The notes: a model not told the origin generated them from the letters alone. A stretch of 64,000 bases of DNA from Hymenobacter nitidus (GCF_020447315.1 NZ_JAJADQ010000006.1:62001-126000); one strand, 5' to 3'; numbered from the stretch's first letter, positions 49,505 through 59,283 are shown. Made by a program: numbers and translations.

Positions 49505-52500
49505 ATGAAACAACTCCTTTACTCACTGCTGGCCCTGGGCCTGGCGCACCCCGCCGCGGCCCAGCTTACCGGCACCAAAACCATTGACCCGGCCGGCACC
49601 GGCGCCAACAACTACGCCACCTTCAGCGCGGCCATCAACGCCCTGAATGCCGGGGGCGTGGGCACTGCGGGCGTCACGTTCCAAGTGAAAAGCGGGGTGG
49701 TGTTTGCCGAGCTGCCCCCGGCTCTGACGGCCAGCGGCACGGCGGCGGGCCGCATCGTGTTTCAGAAGGACGGCACCGGCGCCAACCCCCGCCTGCAGGG
49801 CACGGGCACGGGCGCAACCGACGCGGGCCTGACCCTGGACGGGGCCGACTACGTGACTTTCGACGGCATCGACGTGACGGACGCGGCCACCAATACCACC
49901 CCGGTGCAGCAGCTGGAGTTTGGCTTCTGGCTGAAAAACGGCGCTACCAACAACCTGGTGCAGAACAGCACCGTGGATCTGAACCGCGCCAACACCACCA
50001 AAACCTACGGGGTGAACGTGCTGGACGGCAACAACAACCAGAACCGCTTCCTCTCCAACACGGTGCAGGACTGCTTCTACGGCTACAACATCGACGCCGG
50101 CGGCACGCTCTACGACACCGGCAACGAAATCGGGGTGCTGCCTGGTGGGGCGCCCAGCCGCGTGCTGAATATTGGCGCGGGCTCGGCCAACCTGCCTACG
50201 GGCATCGTGTACGGCATTTACCTGCGCACCCAGACCGGGGCCAAAGTAGCCGCTACCGAGGTTTCGGGCCTCACCGGCACCAGCGCCGTGTATGGTATCT
50301 ACTCGACCGGCACTAATAACAGCGCCGACATTACCGACAACCGTGTGCATGCCATGACGGCTACCGGCTCCTCGGCCGCGGCCCAGGGCATCTACGTCAA
50401 CAGCGGCACCACGCACCGCATTTCCGGCAACTACACCTACGACATTGCGGCCAACGGCGCCACGGGGTTTGCCTCGGGCATGGACATTACGGCCGGCACC
50501 ACCAACTACGTTTCCAACAACTTCGTCTACGACATCCGGGCGCTGGCCAGCACGGCGGGCACCTCGGTACGGGCTCTGAGCTTCCGGGGCGGCACCAACA
50601 ACTACTGCTACCACAACACGGTGGTGCTGACCGGCACGCCCACGGCGGCCAGCAACAAGAGCGGCGCGTTCTACATTTCGGGCACCCCGCCGGTTGATCT
50701 GCGCAACAACATCTTCGTGAACCTGATAACCCTGCCCAGCGGCGGCGGGGGCGTGGCGGCGGCCTTTTTCAAAAGCACCGCGGTGCTGACCAACCTGGCC
50801 CCTGCTTCCAACAACAACCTCTACTACGCCGGCACGCCTTCGCCGGAGAAACCCATTTTCTACGGGGTAGCCACCACGCCGGCCGTCGACCAGACGCTGG
50901 CCCAGTACAAGCAGCGCGCCGCCACGGCCGACCAGAGTGCCGTAACGGAAAACGTGCCCTTCATTAACCCGCTTACCGACCCGCACCTGCAGCCCGGCGT
51001 GGCCACGCAGGCCGAAAGCGGCGGCATGCCCCTGGCCGCCTCGCCCCTGCCCGTGCCCACCGACATCGACGGCAACGCCCGCACCGTGGCCACCCCCGAC
51101 CTGGGTGCCGACGAAGGCACTTTCCTGACCGTCGATATATCCGGCCCCAGCATTGCCTACCAGCGCCTGCCGAACACGGCCAGCACCGCCAGCCGCACCC
51201 TGAGCGGCGTAGTAATTACCGACCCCAGCGGGGTAGCCAGCGGCACGCTCAGCCCCCGGCTCTACTACAAGAAAAAAACCGACGCCAACGTCTTCACGGC
51301 TCCCAACGACGCTACCGGCGACGGCTGGAAGTGGGTCGGACCCACGGCCTCTACGCCCAGCTACTCATTCACGCTGGACGTGAGCAAGCTGCGCTCAGCC
51401 CCAGCCTCCGGCGACTCGATTCAGTACTTCGTGACGGCCCAGGACGTGGTGGCGACGCCCAACGTCAGCGCCTCGCCCGGTGCGGGCTTTGCCGCTACTT
51501 CGGTGGCCAGCATCACCAGCGCGCCCACCAAGCCGAATGCCTACCGTGTGCTGGCGTTGCTGAGCGGCGTGCAGACGGTGGGAACGGCTGCCACGGCCAA
51601 CTACGCCACCATTACGGCCGCCATTAACGACCTGAACACCAAAGAGCTGGGTGGCCCGCTGGTATTTCAGCTGCTGGATACCACCTACCCGAACGAAACC
51701 TACCCGCTGACGCTCAATGCCAATACCGGCTCCAGCGCCACGAACACCGTGACCATCCGCCCCGCGCCCAACCAAAGCGTGCGACTATCACCTTCGGCCG
51801 CCACGCCCCTGTTCATCATCGATGCCAGCTACGTAACGCTGGACGGCACCAATGGCAATAACAGCAGCGTCACGCTGATCAATAACGGCACGGCTACCAG
51901 CAGCGGCGTGGTATTCGTGACGGGTGCCGACGTGACCCTGCGCAACCTGAGCATTCAGGCGGCTACTTCGAACACGGCCTACGGCGTGGCCTTCAGCGGC
52001 GCGGCCAACGGCACGGTGCGCGGCTGCACTATCGGGCGCACCGCCACGGGCATTCAGGCCCAGAGCAACTGCGTCAACTTTACGGCCGTGAATAACCTGC
52101 TCGGCGGCACCACGGCCACGGATAAAATCGGCAGCAGTGGCATCGTCGTGACGGCCACCCAGGGCTTCGCCGTGAGCAACAACACCATTGCCGGCATCAC
52201 GCGGGGCACCAGCCCCTCAGTGAGCGGCATCGTGGTCAGCGGGGCTTCCGCCGACGGCGTTATTGCCGCCAACCAGATTCGCGACATCGTGCATACGGGC
52301 ACGGGCACCAGCAACAGCTACGGCGCCTTCGGTATCCGGCTGTCGGCGGCGGGGGCCAATGCCAACGTGGCCGTGGTCAACAATATGATTTCCGACATTG
52401 CCGCCACCGGCGACGACGGCGTGGCCTTCACACCCCAGGGCGTGTACATGACGACCGGCGGCGGCTACAAGCTGGGCTTCAACACGATTCGTCTGACGGG

Positions 52501-53482
52501 CACCGTGGCCGAGGGCACCACGCCGATTTCGTCGGCAGTTGCCATCGTGGCCGGCGTGAGTGACGTGTCGCTGGTGAACAATATCCTGGTGAACCTGCAA
52601 ACTTCGACGCCGGCCGCGGGCCGCACCTACGCCGTGTACACCGAGGCTACCGCGTCGCCGTTTACGCTGATTGACAACAACGCCTATTTCTCGCAGAGCG
52701 GCCGCCTGGCCTACCTGCGCGGCGGTGAGCGGACCACCCTGGCGGCCCTGCGCACCGCTACCACCCAGGACGCCGGCAGCGTGGTTACCAACCCCTTGTT
52801 CAGCCTGATTACGGCCGGCGACCTGCGGCCCGTGGCCAACGCCAACTGCAACCTCGACGGCAAAGCCCGCCCCGTGGCCGGCGTTACTGCTGATATTGCC
52901 AACAACCCGCGCAACGCCAGCACGCCCGACATCGGGGCCTACGAGTTTGCCGCCGCGGCCCGACCAGTGCCGGTAGCACCCAATAAATTCGGCATCCAGG
53001 GCCAGGCCATTCCTGATCTGACGGCTACCGTCGCGCCTTTCGGGGTGGCTGTGTGGTATGCCGATGCCGCCCTGACCCAGCGCCTGTTTGCCGGCCCTAG
53101 CTTTGCCACGGGCCGCACCACGCTGGGCACCTACACCTACTACGTAGTCGATTCGCTGAATGCCTGCGTGAGTCCGGCTGCCACGGTGCGTCTCTCTATT
53201 GTGGGCCCCGATGCTACGGTGCCGGCGCTGCGCGAGCTAAGCCTGTCGTGCTACCCCAACCCGGCCCACAACGCCTTTACCCTGGAAGTAGCCGGCCCGG
53301 CCCGCACGATTTCGGCCGATCTGGTGGATGCGCTGGGCCGCCCCGTGCTACACCAGCAGGTGCGCCACGATGCCGCCACCACTCAGCACTCGTTTGACCT
53401 GCGGGGCCTGGCCAAGGGCATGTATCTGCTGCGCCTTACCACCGAAGGCCAGACCACCGGCCGCCGGATTGTGATTGAGTAA
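49505..53482 (+). CDS. Very large secreted right-handed beta-helix protein with T9SS sorting domain
   Basis: A 1,325-residue exported protein: signal peptide (LLYSLLALGLAHPAAAQ), then two parallel beta-helix modules joined by an interdomain beta segment. Each module opens similarly: ANNYATFSAAINALNAGGVG near residue 30, and TANYATITAAINDLNTKELGG near 700. Inside are runs of TFDGIDVTD, GIYLRTQTG and NNFVYDIRALAS-like rungs. The C-terminus is a T9SS type A domain (LSCYPNPAHNAFTLEVAG ... LAKGMYLLRLTTEG). Such proteins sit on the surface and often act as adhesins or polysaccharide lyases, but no catalytic motif is recognised. The frame is open from 49322; the ATG at 49505 starts the signal peptide. 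Confidence 0.85.
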   Translation: MKQLLYSLLALGLAHPAAAQLTGTKTIDPAGTGANNYATFSAAINALNAGGVGTAGVTFQVKSGVVFAELPPALTASGTAAGRIVFQKDGTGANPRLQGTGTGATDAGLTLDGADYVTFDGIDVTDAATNTTPVQQLEFGFWLKNGATNNLVQNSTVDLNRANTTKTYGVNVLDGNNNQNRFLSNTVQDCFYGYNIDAGGTLYDTGNEIGVLPGGAPSRVLNIGAGSANLPTGIVYGIYLRTQTGAKVAATEVSGLTGTSAVYGIYSTGTNNSADITDNRVHAMTATGSSAAAQGIYVNSGTTHRISGNYTYDIAANGATGFASGMDITAGTTNYVSNNFVYDIRALASTAGTSVRALSFRGGTNNYCYHNTVVLTGTPTAASNKSGAFYISGTPPVDLRNNIFVNLITLPSGGGGVAAAFFKSTAVLTNLAPASNNNLYYAGTPSPEKPIFYGVATTPAVDQTLAQYKQRAATADQSAVTENVPFINPLTDPHLQPGVATQAESGGMPLAASPLPVPTDIDGNARTVATPDLGADEGTFLTVDISGPSIAYQRLPNTASTASRTLSGVVITDPSGVASGTLSPRLYYKKKTDANVFTAPNDATGDGWKWVGPTASTPSYSFTLDVSKLRSAPASGDSIQYFVTAQDVVATPNVSASPGAGFAATSVASITSAPTKPNAYRVLALLSGVQTVGTAATANYATITAAINDLNTKELGGPLVFQLLDTTYPNETYPLTLNANTGSSATNTVTIRPAPNQSVRLSPSAATPLFIIDASYVTLDGTNGNNSSVTLINNGTATSSGVVFVTGADVTLRNLSIQAATSNTAYGVAFSGAANGTVRGCTIGRTATGIQAQSNCVNFTAVNNLLGGTTATDKIGSSGIVVTATQGFAVSNNTIAGITRGTSPSVSGIVVSGASADGVIAANQIRDIVHTGTGTSNSYGAFGIRLSAAGANANVAVVNNMISDIAATGDDGVAFTPQGVYMTTGGGYKLGFNTIRLTGTVAEGTTPISSAVAIVAGVSDVSLVNNILVNLQTSTPAAGRTYAVYTEATASPFTLIDNNAYFSQSGRLAYLRGGERTTLAALRTATTQDAGSVVTNPLFSLITAGDLRPVANANCNLDGKARPVAGVTADIANNPRNASTPDIGAYEFAAAARPVPVAPNKFGIQGQAIPDLTATVAPFGVAVWYADAALTQRLFAGPSFATGRTTLGTYTYYVVDSLNACVSPAATVRLSIVGPDATVPALRELSLSCYPNPAHNAFTLEVAGPARTISADLVDALGRPVLHQQVRHDAATTQHSFDLRGLAKGMYLLRLTTEGQTTGRRIVIE

Positions 53483-53502
53483 ACCGACTTTTTACCGGCG
53501 GC

Positions 53503-53536
53503 AACGCGGCGTTTCCCTGGCGGGAGGCGCCGCGTT
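53503..53536 (+). terminator. Hairpin terminator
   Basis: AACGCGGCG (53503-53511) pairs with CGCCGCGTT (53528-53536) and is followed by TTGCG, 21 bases after the stop of the large beta-helix gene. Confidence 0.65.
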
Positions 53537-53690
53537 TTGCGTTAGTACCGGCCGGCTCACCGGCACGCTCAGCTGCCTGTTCAGCGCCGTTTCCCGCTTC
53601 GGAACCGGCGAAAAGGTGATAGTGGGCGGCAGCTTCAACAGCTGCGGCGGCCTGTGGTGCGTGTCGTTGGTAGTCATTGCCCAACAGAAC

Positions 53691-53727
53691 GTCATTCCGA
53701 GCAGAGCGAGGAATCTCGCGGGCTGAT
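53691..53727. repeat. REP-like dispersed element GTCATTCCGAGCAGAGCGAG
   Basis: The stretch beginning GTCATTCCGAGCAGAGCGAG and continuing GAATCTCGCGGGCTGATG is the kind of dispersed intergenic element seen in Cytophagales genomes. A relative forms the arms of the hairpin at 13804-13864. It carries no gene. Confidence 0.6.
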
Positions 53728-53742
53728 GTTGCCAAAGTAATT

Positions 53743-53831
53743 TGTCATGCTGAGCTTGCCGAAGCATCTCTACCGCCAAAGTACCTTAATTAGCATTGCG
53801 GGAGAGATGCTTCGGCAAGCTCAGCATGACA
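53743..53831. repeat. 29-bp perfect inverted repeat, REP-like
   Basis: Perfect 29-bp arms (53743-53771 and 53803-53831), TGTCATGCTGAGCTTGCCGA and continuation, flank a 31-base loop. It lies between the large beta-helix gene and uxuA. This sequence type is widely dispersed in related genomes as far as I recall. The rest of the 411-base gap (53483-53893) holds only the two elements listed before it. Confidence 0.75.
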
Positions 53832-53893
53832 GACCAAGCATGACGGGCAATTTCAATTCTGATAAAAAGCTGCTCAAGTCTTACCCCTTACTT

Positions 53894-55057
53894 ATGTCCA
53901 TTATTCAAAGCTGGCGCTGGTACGGCCCCACTGACCCGGTGAGCCTGTCCGACATTCGCCAGGCCGGGGCTACCGATGTCGTCACGGCCCTGCACCACGT
54001 ACCCAACGGCCAAGTGTGGTCGGTGGAAGAAATCAAGAAGCGGCAGGCGGAAGTAGCCGCCGCGGGCCTGGTATGGAGCGTGGTGGAAAGCGTGCCGGTA
54101 CATGAGCAGATCAAGACCCGCACCGGCGACTTTGCCCGGCACATTACGAACTACCAGCAGAGCCTGCGCAACCTGGCCGCCTGTGGGATTCGCACCGTGA
54201 CCTACAACTTCATGCCCGTGCTCGACTGGACGCGCACCGACTTGGCCTACCAAGTAGAGGACGGCTCCAAAGCCCTGCGCTTCGAGCGGGCCGCTTTCGT
54301 GGCCTTCGATGCCCTGCTACTACAGCGTCCGGGGGCCGCGCAGGAGTACTCGGCGCAGGAGCTGGCCCAGGCCGAAGCCCGACTGCAAGCCATGAGCGAG
54401 GCCGAACGGGAACTGCTGCAGCGCAACATTATTGCCGGCCTGCCCGGCTCGGAGGAAAGCTTCACCCTGGAACAGTTTCAGCAGGCCCTGGATGCCTACC
54501 AAGGCATCGATGCAGCCCGGCTGCGGGAGCACCTGATTCTGTTTTTGCAGCAAATCGTGCCGGTAGCGGAGGAAGTCGGCATCAACCTGGCCATTCACCC
54601 CGACGACCCGCCCTACCCGATTCTGGGCTTGCCGCGCGTGGTAAGCACCGCCGCCGACGTGCAGGCCCTCTTCGAAGCCGTGCCCTCAACCGCTAACGGG
54701 CTGTGCTTCTGCACCGGCTCGTTCGGCGTGCGGCCCGACAACGACCTGCCCGGCATGGTGCGCCAGTTTGCCGACCGGATTCATTTCCTTCACCTGCGCA
54801 GCACCCAGCGCGACGCGCAGGGCAACTTCTACGAGGCCAACCACCTGGAAGGCGACGTGGATATGTACGCCGTTATGCGCGAGCTGGTACTGCTCATGCG
54901 CCAGCGCCAGGTGCGCCTGCCCATGCGCCCCGACCACGGCCACCAGATGCTCGACGATTTGCACAAGCGCACCAACCCGGGCTACTCCGCCATCGGCCGC
55001 CTGCGTGGCTTGGCCGAGCTGCGGGGCCTGGAAATGGGCATTGCCCGCAGTCTGTAG
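53894..55057 (+). CDS. uxuA: Mannonate dehydratase
   Basis: A 387-residue enzyme that dehydrates D-mannonate to 2-keto-3-deoxygluconate in hexuronate catabolism (EC 4.2.1.8). The family features are clear: start [32 protein letters not shown] [30 protein letters not shown] [15 protein letters not shown], and metal-site segments [19 protein letters not shown] and [21 protein letters not shown] and [11 protein letters not shown] complete the barrel. The open frame from 53747 passes through the repeat; the ATG at 53894 is the family start. No other uronate genes are adjacent. Confidence 0.95.
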   Translation: MSIIQSWRWYGPTDPVSLSDIRQAGATDVVTALHHVPNGQVWSVEEIKKRQAEVAAAGLVWSVVESVPVHEQIKTRTGDFARHITNYQQSLRNLAACGIRTVTYNFMPVLDWTRTDLAYQVEDGSKALRFERAAFVAFDALLLQRPGAAQEYSAQELAQAEARLQAMSEAERELLQRNIIAGLPGSEESFTLEQFQQALDAYQGIDAARLREHLILFLQQIVPVAEEVGINLAIHPDDPPYPILGLPRVVSTAADVQALFEAVPSTANGLCFCTGSFGVRPDNDLPGMVRQFADRIHFLHLRSTQRDAQGNFYEANHLEGDVDMYAVMRELVLLMRQRQVRLPMRPDHGHQMLDDLHKRTNPGYSAIGRLRGLAELRGLEMGIARSL

Positions 55058-55070
55058 GATAATCAGTACA

Positions 55071-55102
55071 TAGTAGCGCGAACTTTGTAGTTCGCGCTAC
55101 TA
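55071..55102. terminator. Hairpin between convergent genes
   Basis: TAGTAGCGCGAAC (55071-55083) and GTTCGCGCTACTA (55090-55102) are perfect arms with a 6-base loop, 13 bases after the uxuA stop. No long T run is present. Confidence 0.65.
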
Positions 55103-55126
55103 CTCTTCAAGCCTAAAAAGCCCGCC

Positions 55127-56059
55127 TTACTGGTCGCTGGAAAGCTTGCCGCCGGTAACATGCACGAGGCTGCCGGTCATGAAGGAGCCATCCTGGGAGG
55201 CCAGCAGCACGTAGGCCGGGGCCAGTTCCTCGGGTTGGCCGGGGCGCTGCAGGGCCACTTCGTAGCCAAACTTCTCGATTTCCTCGGCCGGCATGGTAGC
55301 CGGAATGTTGGGCGTCCAGACCGGGCCGGGCACCACGCAGTTCACCCGGATATTCCGCTCGCCCAGGTGGGTAGCCAGGCTTTTGGTGAAGGCGTGAATG
55401 GCCGACTTGCTGGCCGTGTAGTCGACCAGCAGCGGGTTGCCGGTGAGGCCCACGATGCTGCCGGTGTTGATGATAGAGTCGCCGGCCTGCAGGTGGGGCA
55501 GGGCCGACTGGGCCATCCAGATGTAGCCCAGAATATTGGTGTCGAAGGTGCGGCGGATCTGCTCCTCGGGAATGTCTTCGAACTTCTCCTGGGCCATCTG
55601 AAAGGCCGCATTGTTGACCAGAATGTTCAGCCCGCCCAGCTCGGCCAGGGTGCGGCGCACGGCCTGGCGGCACTGTTCCGGGTCGCGCACGTCGAGCTTG
55701 AGCAGAATGCAGCGGCGCTTGCGCTTCTCTACCTGACGCTTGGTTTCCTCGGCGTCCACGTCGTTTTCGTTGTAGAGCACGGCCACGTCGGCACCTTCCA
55801 GGGCAAAGGCAATGGCTACGGCCCGCCCAATGCCGGAGTCGGCGCCGGTGATGAGGGCAATTTTTCCGTCGAGCTTACCAGCGGCCTTGTAGTTGGCAAA
55901 ATCGGTATCGGGCTGCTGCTTCATATCGGCTTGCTTGGCCGGGTAGGGCAGCTTTTCGGCTTTCATATCTTTGGCCGTGGGCCGCGTTTCGGGCTTAGGC
56001 GCGGCAGTTTTCTTAGGAGCAGGAGTTTTGGCGGAGGTCGACGCTTTTTTAGCAGCCAT
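55127..56059 (-). CDS. SDR-family oxidoreductase with basic N-terminal tail
   Basis: A 310-residue classical SDR. The cofactor motif TGADSGIG is at 71-78, NNAA at 149-152, Ser201 in NTGSIVG and Tyr214/Lys218 in YTASK. LVHVTGGKLSSDQ ends it. Residues 1-60 are unusual: a Lys/Ala/Pro-rich disordered tail (AKKASTSAKTPAPKKTAAPK). The core is closest to the YhdG/YhxC-like group with the LPYPAKQADMKQQPDTDF lead-in. It reduces an unknown carbonyl substrate. Upstream starts from 56143 are possible; the ATG at 56059 is preferred because the sequence before it overlaps no conserved part. Confidence 0.85.
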   Translation of the reverse strand: MAAKKASTSAKTPAPKKTAAPKPETRPTAKDMKAEKLPYPAKQADMKQQPDTDFANYKAAGKLDGKIALITGADSGIGRAVAIAFALEGADVAVLYNENDVDAEETKRQVEKRKRRCILLKLDVRDPEQCRQAVRRTLAELGGLNILVNNAAFQMAQEKFEDIPEEQIRRTFDTNILGYIWMAQSALPHLQAGDSIINTGSIVGLTGNPLLVDYTASKSAIHAFTKSLATHLGERNIRVNCVVPGPVWTPNIPATMPAEEIEKFGYEVALQRPGQPEELAPAYVLLASQDGSFMTGSLVHVTGGKLSSDQ

Positions 56060-56247
56060 GGGGCGGTGGTGTAAGTAGTTAGAGCTTAGGCTTACGTAAA
56101 AACGGGCGTATGGTCGAGTTCCGGCGTGGCATCCCGCGCCCATACGGCGGCCTCACCGCGGCCCCGGTTGCGGACCCCGCCGAATCGGGATACTTTTGCC
56201 GGGCTGGCAGCCTCGCCCTGGAGCCCGGCCGCCCTTTTCCCCGGCTC

Positions 56248-57954
56248 ATGACTCGACAACCTTCCTGGAAGCTGCTCAACCGCCTGGCGTTTGGCCTGGC
56301 CGTGCTGCTGCGCTGGGCCCACGAGCTGGCCATGCCCCAGCTCACGCGCGACATGCAAACCCAGACGGAAAGCGCCGTGAACCTGCTGCGCGGCCACGGT
56401 ATCAGTCTGGCCCGGGTAAACTGGCAGGACCTTTCCCGGCCCGTGTTCGAGCCCCTGAACCTGTGGCCCCCCGGCTATGCCTGGCTGATGGCGGGTCTGC
56501 TGCGAGTAGCGGGCCCCGATGTGCTGCTGGCTACCCAAATTATGCACTGGGCCGGTTTGCTGGGGCTGCTTATGGCCTGGTGGTATCTGCTCAGGCCGCT
56601 GCGCAATACACTGGTACCTTGGGCGCCGGCCGCTTTTTTCCTGTTCTGGGGCCTGAGCAACGCCCCGTTTCATTTGCTGTTCGGCACCGATCTGCTGGCC
56701 CTGGCTTTCTACACCGGCGGGCTGGCGGTGCTGTTGCACCTGCTCACCCGCCCGACGGCAGCCCGCCGCGCCTCTTCCGGCCTGGGCCCCGCGCTGGTTA
56801 TGAGCAGTCTGGGCTTTGCGGCCTGCCTGATGCGGTTTGCGTATTACCCGCTGGCTTTTTTCCTGCCCCTCACGCTGCTGCTGTTCGCCTGGCGCTGGCG
56901 GCCGGCCTTGCGCCGCCCGGCCCTGGCGGCCCTGCTGCTGCTGGTGCTGCTGCTGGGCGGGCTGCTGCTCTACCAGGCCCGCGTGGCCGGCGACGCCTAC
57001 TACATCACCCAGTTTTATACCCAGCTCACCACCGAGCCGGCCAGCCGCGCCACGCTGGGCCTCTACTGGCATCACCTGTGGCAGCTCGACCCGGTACTGT
57101 ACCACAGCTTTTTTTCCAACGAGCTAGACTTCAGCCGACTTCCAAACGGCACTTTACTTCGCGCCGGAGCCGTAATTCTGGTTTCAGCAACGGTAGCGGC
57201 GTTGCTGCTGGCCGGGCTGCGGAACGAATGGCGGGGCGCGCACCGCCGGGGCCGGGTGTGGCCCACCCGCCGGGTGCTGTTTCACCTGCTGGCCCTCGGT
57301 ACGGCCGGACTCTGCGGCGCTTTGCTCGTCGCGCTGTCCCTGCGCTACCCAGCGGCGCTAGTGGGCTGGTTTGCCGGCGGCAGCTGGACCTACGTGGCCG
57401 ATACGCGCTATTTCCTACCGGCTTTCCTGAGTGTGTCGGCCATGCTGCTGGTGCTGGTGCTGGCCCGCCCGCCCCGACTTGCCCCGCTGCTGCGCGGCGC
57501 CGGCGTAGCCCTGCTGGGCGCGGCGCTGCTGTTGTCGCTCGTCACGCGCGACCGGCGCACGGCCCAGCTGGTGTTTCGGCAGCCCACTTTTTCTATGGAC
57601 CAAGCCCCCGGCCACCGTGCCGAAGTCGGCCGCCTAGACTCGCTGCTGCGCACGGTGCGGCCGGGAAAGCCGATTCTCTTTGCCCGCAACTACTACAACA
57701 AGCGCGTGGAAATTGCGGCCCGCCTGGCTGGTCACATCATTCTGGATGCCGATTCGCTGCTGGCCCACCAAGCCCTGCGCACCAGCCGGCCCGTTTTTAT
57801 GCTCTTCGACCTCAACCCCGGTGCCCCACCCAGCCCGGCCGTAGTCGAGTTTCTCCGGCAGCACCGCGCCCAGCCCCTGCTGGGTCTGCCGGCCCTGGGC
57901 GCCCAGATTCTGAGCCTGGAAATACAACCAACCTCGGCTTCCCATCAGCAATAG
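56248..57954 (+). CDS. Polytopic membrane glycosyltransferase-like protein (GT-C fold)
   Basis: A 568-residue multispanning protein with about 11 hydrophobic segments. The segment AMPQLTRDMQTQTESAVNLLRGHGISL after the first helix, and RPVFEPLNLWPPGYAWLMAGLL with its proline-rich loop, have the order seen in GT39/PMT-type GT-C transferases. The C-terminal 120 residues are soluble. I recognise no specific family member. It has the same length as the GT39-like protein at 25883 but is clearly different in sequence. The open frame from 56110 is long; the ATG at 56248 is preferred. Confidence 0.6.
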   Translation: MTRQPSWKLLNRLAFGLAVLLRWAHELAMPQLTRDMQTQTESAVNLLRGHGISLARVNWQDLSRPVFEPLNLWPPGYAWLMAGLLRVAGPDVLLATQIMHWAGLLGLLMAWWYLLRPLRNTLVPWAPAAFFLFWGLSNAPFHLLFGTDLLALAFYTGGLAVLLHLLTRPTAARRASSGLGPALVMSSLGFAACLMRFAYYPLAFFLPLTLLLFAWRWRPALRRPALAALLLLVLLLGGLLLYQARVAGDAYYITQFYTQLTTEPASRATLGLYWHHLWQLDPVLYHSFFSNELDFSRLPNGTLLRAGAVILVSATVAALLLAGLRNEWRGAHRRGRVWPTRRVLFHLLALGTAGLCGALLVALSLRYPAALVGWFAGGSWTYVADTRYFLPAFLSVSAMLLVLVLARPPRLAPLLRGAGVALLGAALLLSLVTRDRRTAQLVFRQPTFSMDQAPGHRAEVGRLDSLLRTVRPGKPILFARNYYNKRVEIAARLAGHIILDADSLLAHQALRTSRPVFMLFDLNPGAPPSPAVVEFLRQHRAQPLLGLPALGAQILSLEIQPTSASHQQ

Positions 57955-57964
57955 CCAGCCACGA

Positions 57965-58001
57965 AAAAGCCCTGCCGCGGATAATCCGCAGCAGGGCTTT
58001 T
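57965..58001. terminator. Intrinsic terminator hairpin
   Basis: AAAAGCCCTGC (57965-57975) and GCAGGGCTTTT (57991-58001) pair, with a second short stem inside. It is flanked by A and T runs and lies between the convergent GT-C gene and the Old Yellow Enzyme gene. Confidence 0.85.
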
Positions 58002-58026
58002 GCTTACACGCTTATGTGAGAAGCAA

Positions 58027-59145
58027 TTATTGCTCGGTAGCTACCGGCACTTCCTGCAGCGAGGGGTAATCGATGTAGCCTTTGTCGCCGCCGGCGTAGA
58101 ACGAGGCGGGGTCGGGCGTGTTCAGGGCCGCGCCCTGCTCGAAGCGCTCCACTAGGTCGGGGTTCGCAATAAAGGGTACGCCGAAGGCAATCAGGTCGGC
58201 CTCGTTGTTGGCCAGGGCGGCTTCGGCCGTTTCTTGGGTGTAGCCGCCATTCAGAATGAAGGGGCCGGTGAAGATCTTGCGCAGGTGGGCGGCTACGGCT
58301 GGCACACCGGGTGCGGCGGCCATGGGGTGGCCAGGCAGCGCCTCAATGACGTGCAGATAGGCCAGGCCCAGCTTGTTGAGCTGCTCGGCGACGTAGCTGA
58401 AGGTTTTCACCCGGTCCGAGTCGGTGATGCCGCCCATGGCCCCGGTGGGCGCCAGGCGAATGCCAACCCGGTCGGCGCCAAAGACCTCGGCGGCGGCCTG
58501 CACTACTTCCAGAGCGAAGCGGGCCCGGTTTTCTACGCTGCCGCCATACTCGTCGGTGCGCTGGTTGGTGCCATCCTGAATGAACTGGTCGACCAGATAG
58601 CCATTGGCGCCGTGAATTTCCACGCCATCGAAGCCGGCAGCTTTGGCATTAGCGGCGGCTTTGCGGAAGTCTTCTACCACGGCTTTCACCTCGGCCGTTT
58701 CCAGGGCCCGGGGCGCGGGGATTTCCTGCATGCCATTGGTGGTGTAGGCCTGCACGCCCGTGGGCTGCACGGCCGAGGGCGCGACGGGCAGCTCCCCGTT
58801 ATGGAAGTCGGGGTGGGAAATGCGGCCCACGTGCCAGAGCTGGATAAAGATGCGGCCACCCGCGGCGTGTACCGCGTCGGTGACTTTGCGCCAGCCCGCT
58901 ACCTGGGCGTCGGAGTGGATACCGGGCGTGAAAACGTAGCCCACACCCTGGGGCGAAACCTGGGCGCCTTCGGTGATGATCAGACCGGCCGAGGCGCGCT
59001 GGGCATAATATGTCACCGTCGAGTCGGTGGGTACGTTGCCTTCGTTGTTGGCCCGGCTGCGGGTCATGGGCGCCATTACCAGGCGGTTGGGCAGCGAGAG
59101 GGCGCCCATCGTGAAGGGCGTGAAAAGGTTGGAAGCTTGGCTCAT
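58027..59145 (-). CDS. nemA: Alkene reductase (Old Yellow Enzyme family)
   Basis: A 372-residue FMN-dependent enzyme that reduces activated C=C bonds and nitro compounds such as N-ethylmaleimide using NADPH. The start LFTPFTMGALSLPNRLVMAPMTRSR and AGLIITEGAQVSPQG are typical. RIFIQLWHVGRISHP carries part of the FMN site, with FDGVEIHGANGYLVDQFI (substrate His/Asn pair) and RVGIRLAPTG following. The upstream gap contains two dyad sites, candidates for a regulator. It converges on a membrane glycosyltransferase gene across a terminator. Confidence 0.93.
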   Translation of the reverse strand: MSQASNLFTPFTMGALSLPNRLVMAPMTRSRANNEGNVPTDSTVTYYAQRASAGLIITEGAQVSPQGVGYVFTPGIHSDAQVAGWRKVTDAVHAAGGRIFIQLWHVGRISHPDFHNGELPVAPSAVQPTGVQAYTTNGMQEIPAPRALETAEVKAVVEDFRKAAANAKAAGFDGVEIHGANGYLVDQFIQDGTNQRTDEYGGSVENRARFALEVVQAAAEVFGADRVGIRLAPTGAMGGITDSDRVKTFSYVAEQLNKLGLAYLHVIEALPGHPMAAAPGVPAVAAHLRKIFTGPFILNGGYTQETAEAALANNEADLIAFGVPFIANPDLVERFEQGAALNTPDPASFYAGGDKGYIDYPSLQEVPVATEQ

Positions 59146-59195
59146 GGTTGAGAAAAATAAGTCGGAATAAACGCGCCGGTAGCAATTCCGGCGGA

Positions 59196-59224
59196 TTGAC
59201 GTCTGTCAACCAATGTAGCTACAT
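59196..59224. promoter_or_regulatory. Two palindromic sites upstream of nemA
   Basis: TTGAC-GTCT-GTCAA (59196-59209) and the perfect 12-mer palindrome ATGTAGCTACAT (59213-59224) lie 51-79 bases upstream of the nemA start. They are the only dyads in this short gap and look like binding sites for a dimeric regulator. Confidence 0.5.
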
Positions 59225-59283
59225 AAATGTTTCCCAGGTGCTCCGATTTCCTGTTTTCGTGGCCCGAAACCGTGTTTACCGGC

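Noticed and set aside
49523..50986. 487-residue protein on the minus strand
   Set aside because: It lies inside the large beta-helix gene and has Val/Gly/Ala-rich composition typical of an antisense reading of a GC-rich gene.
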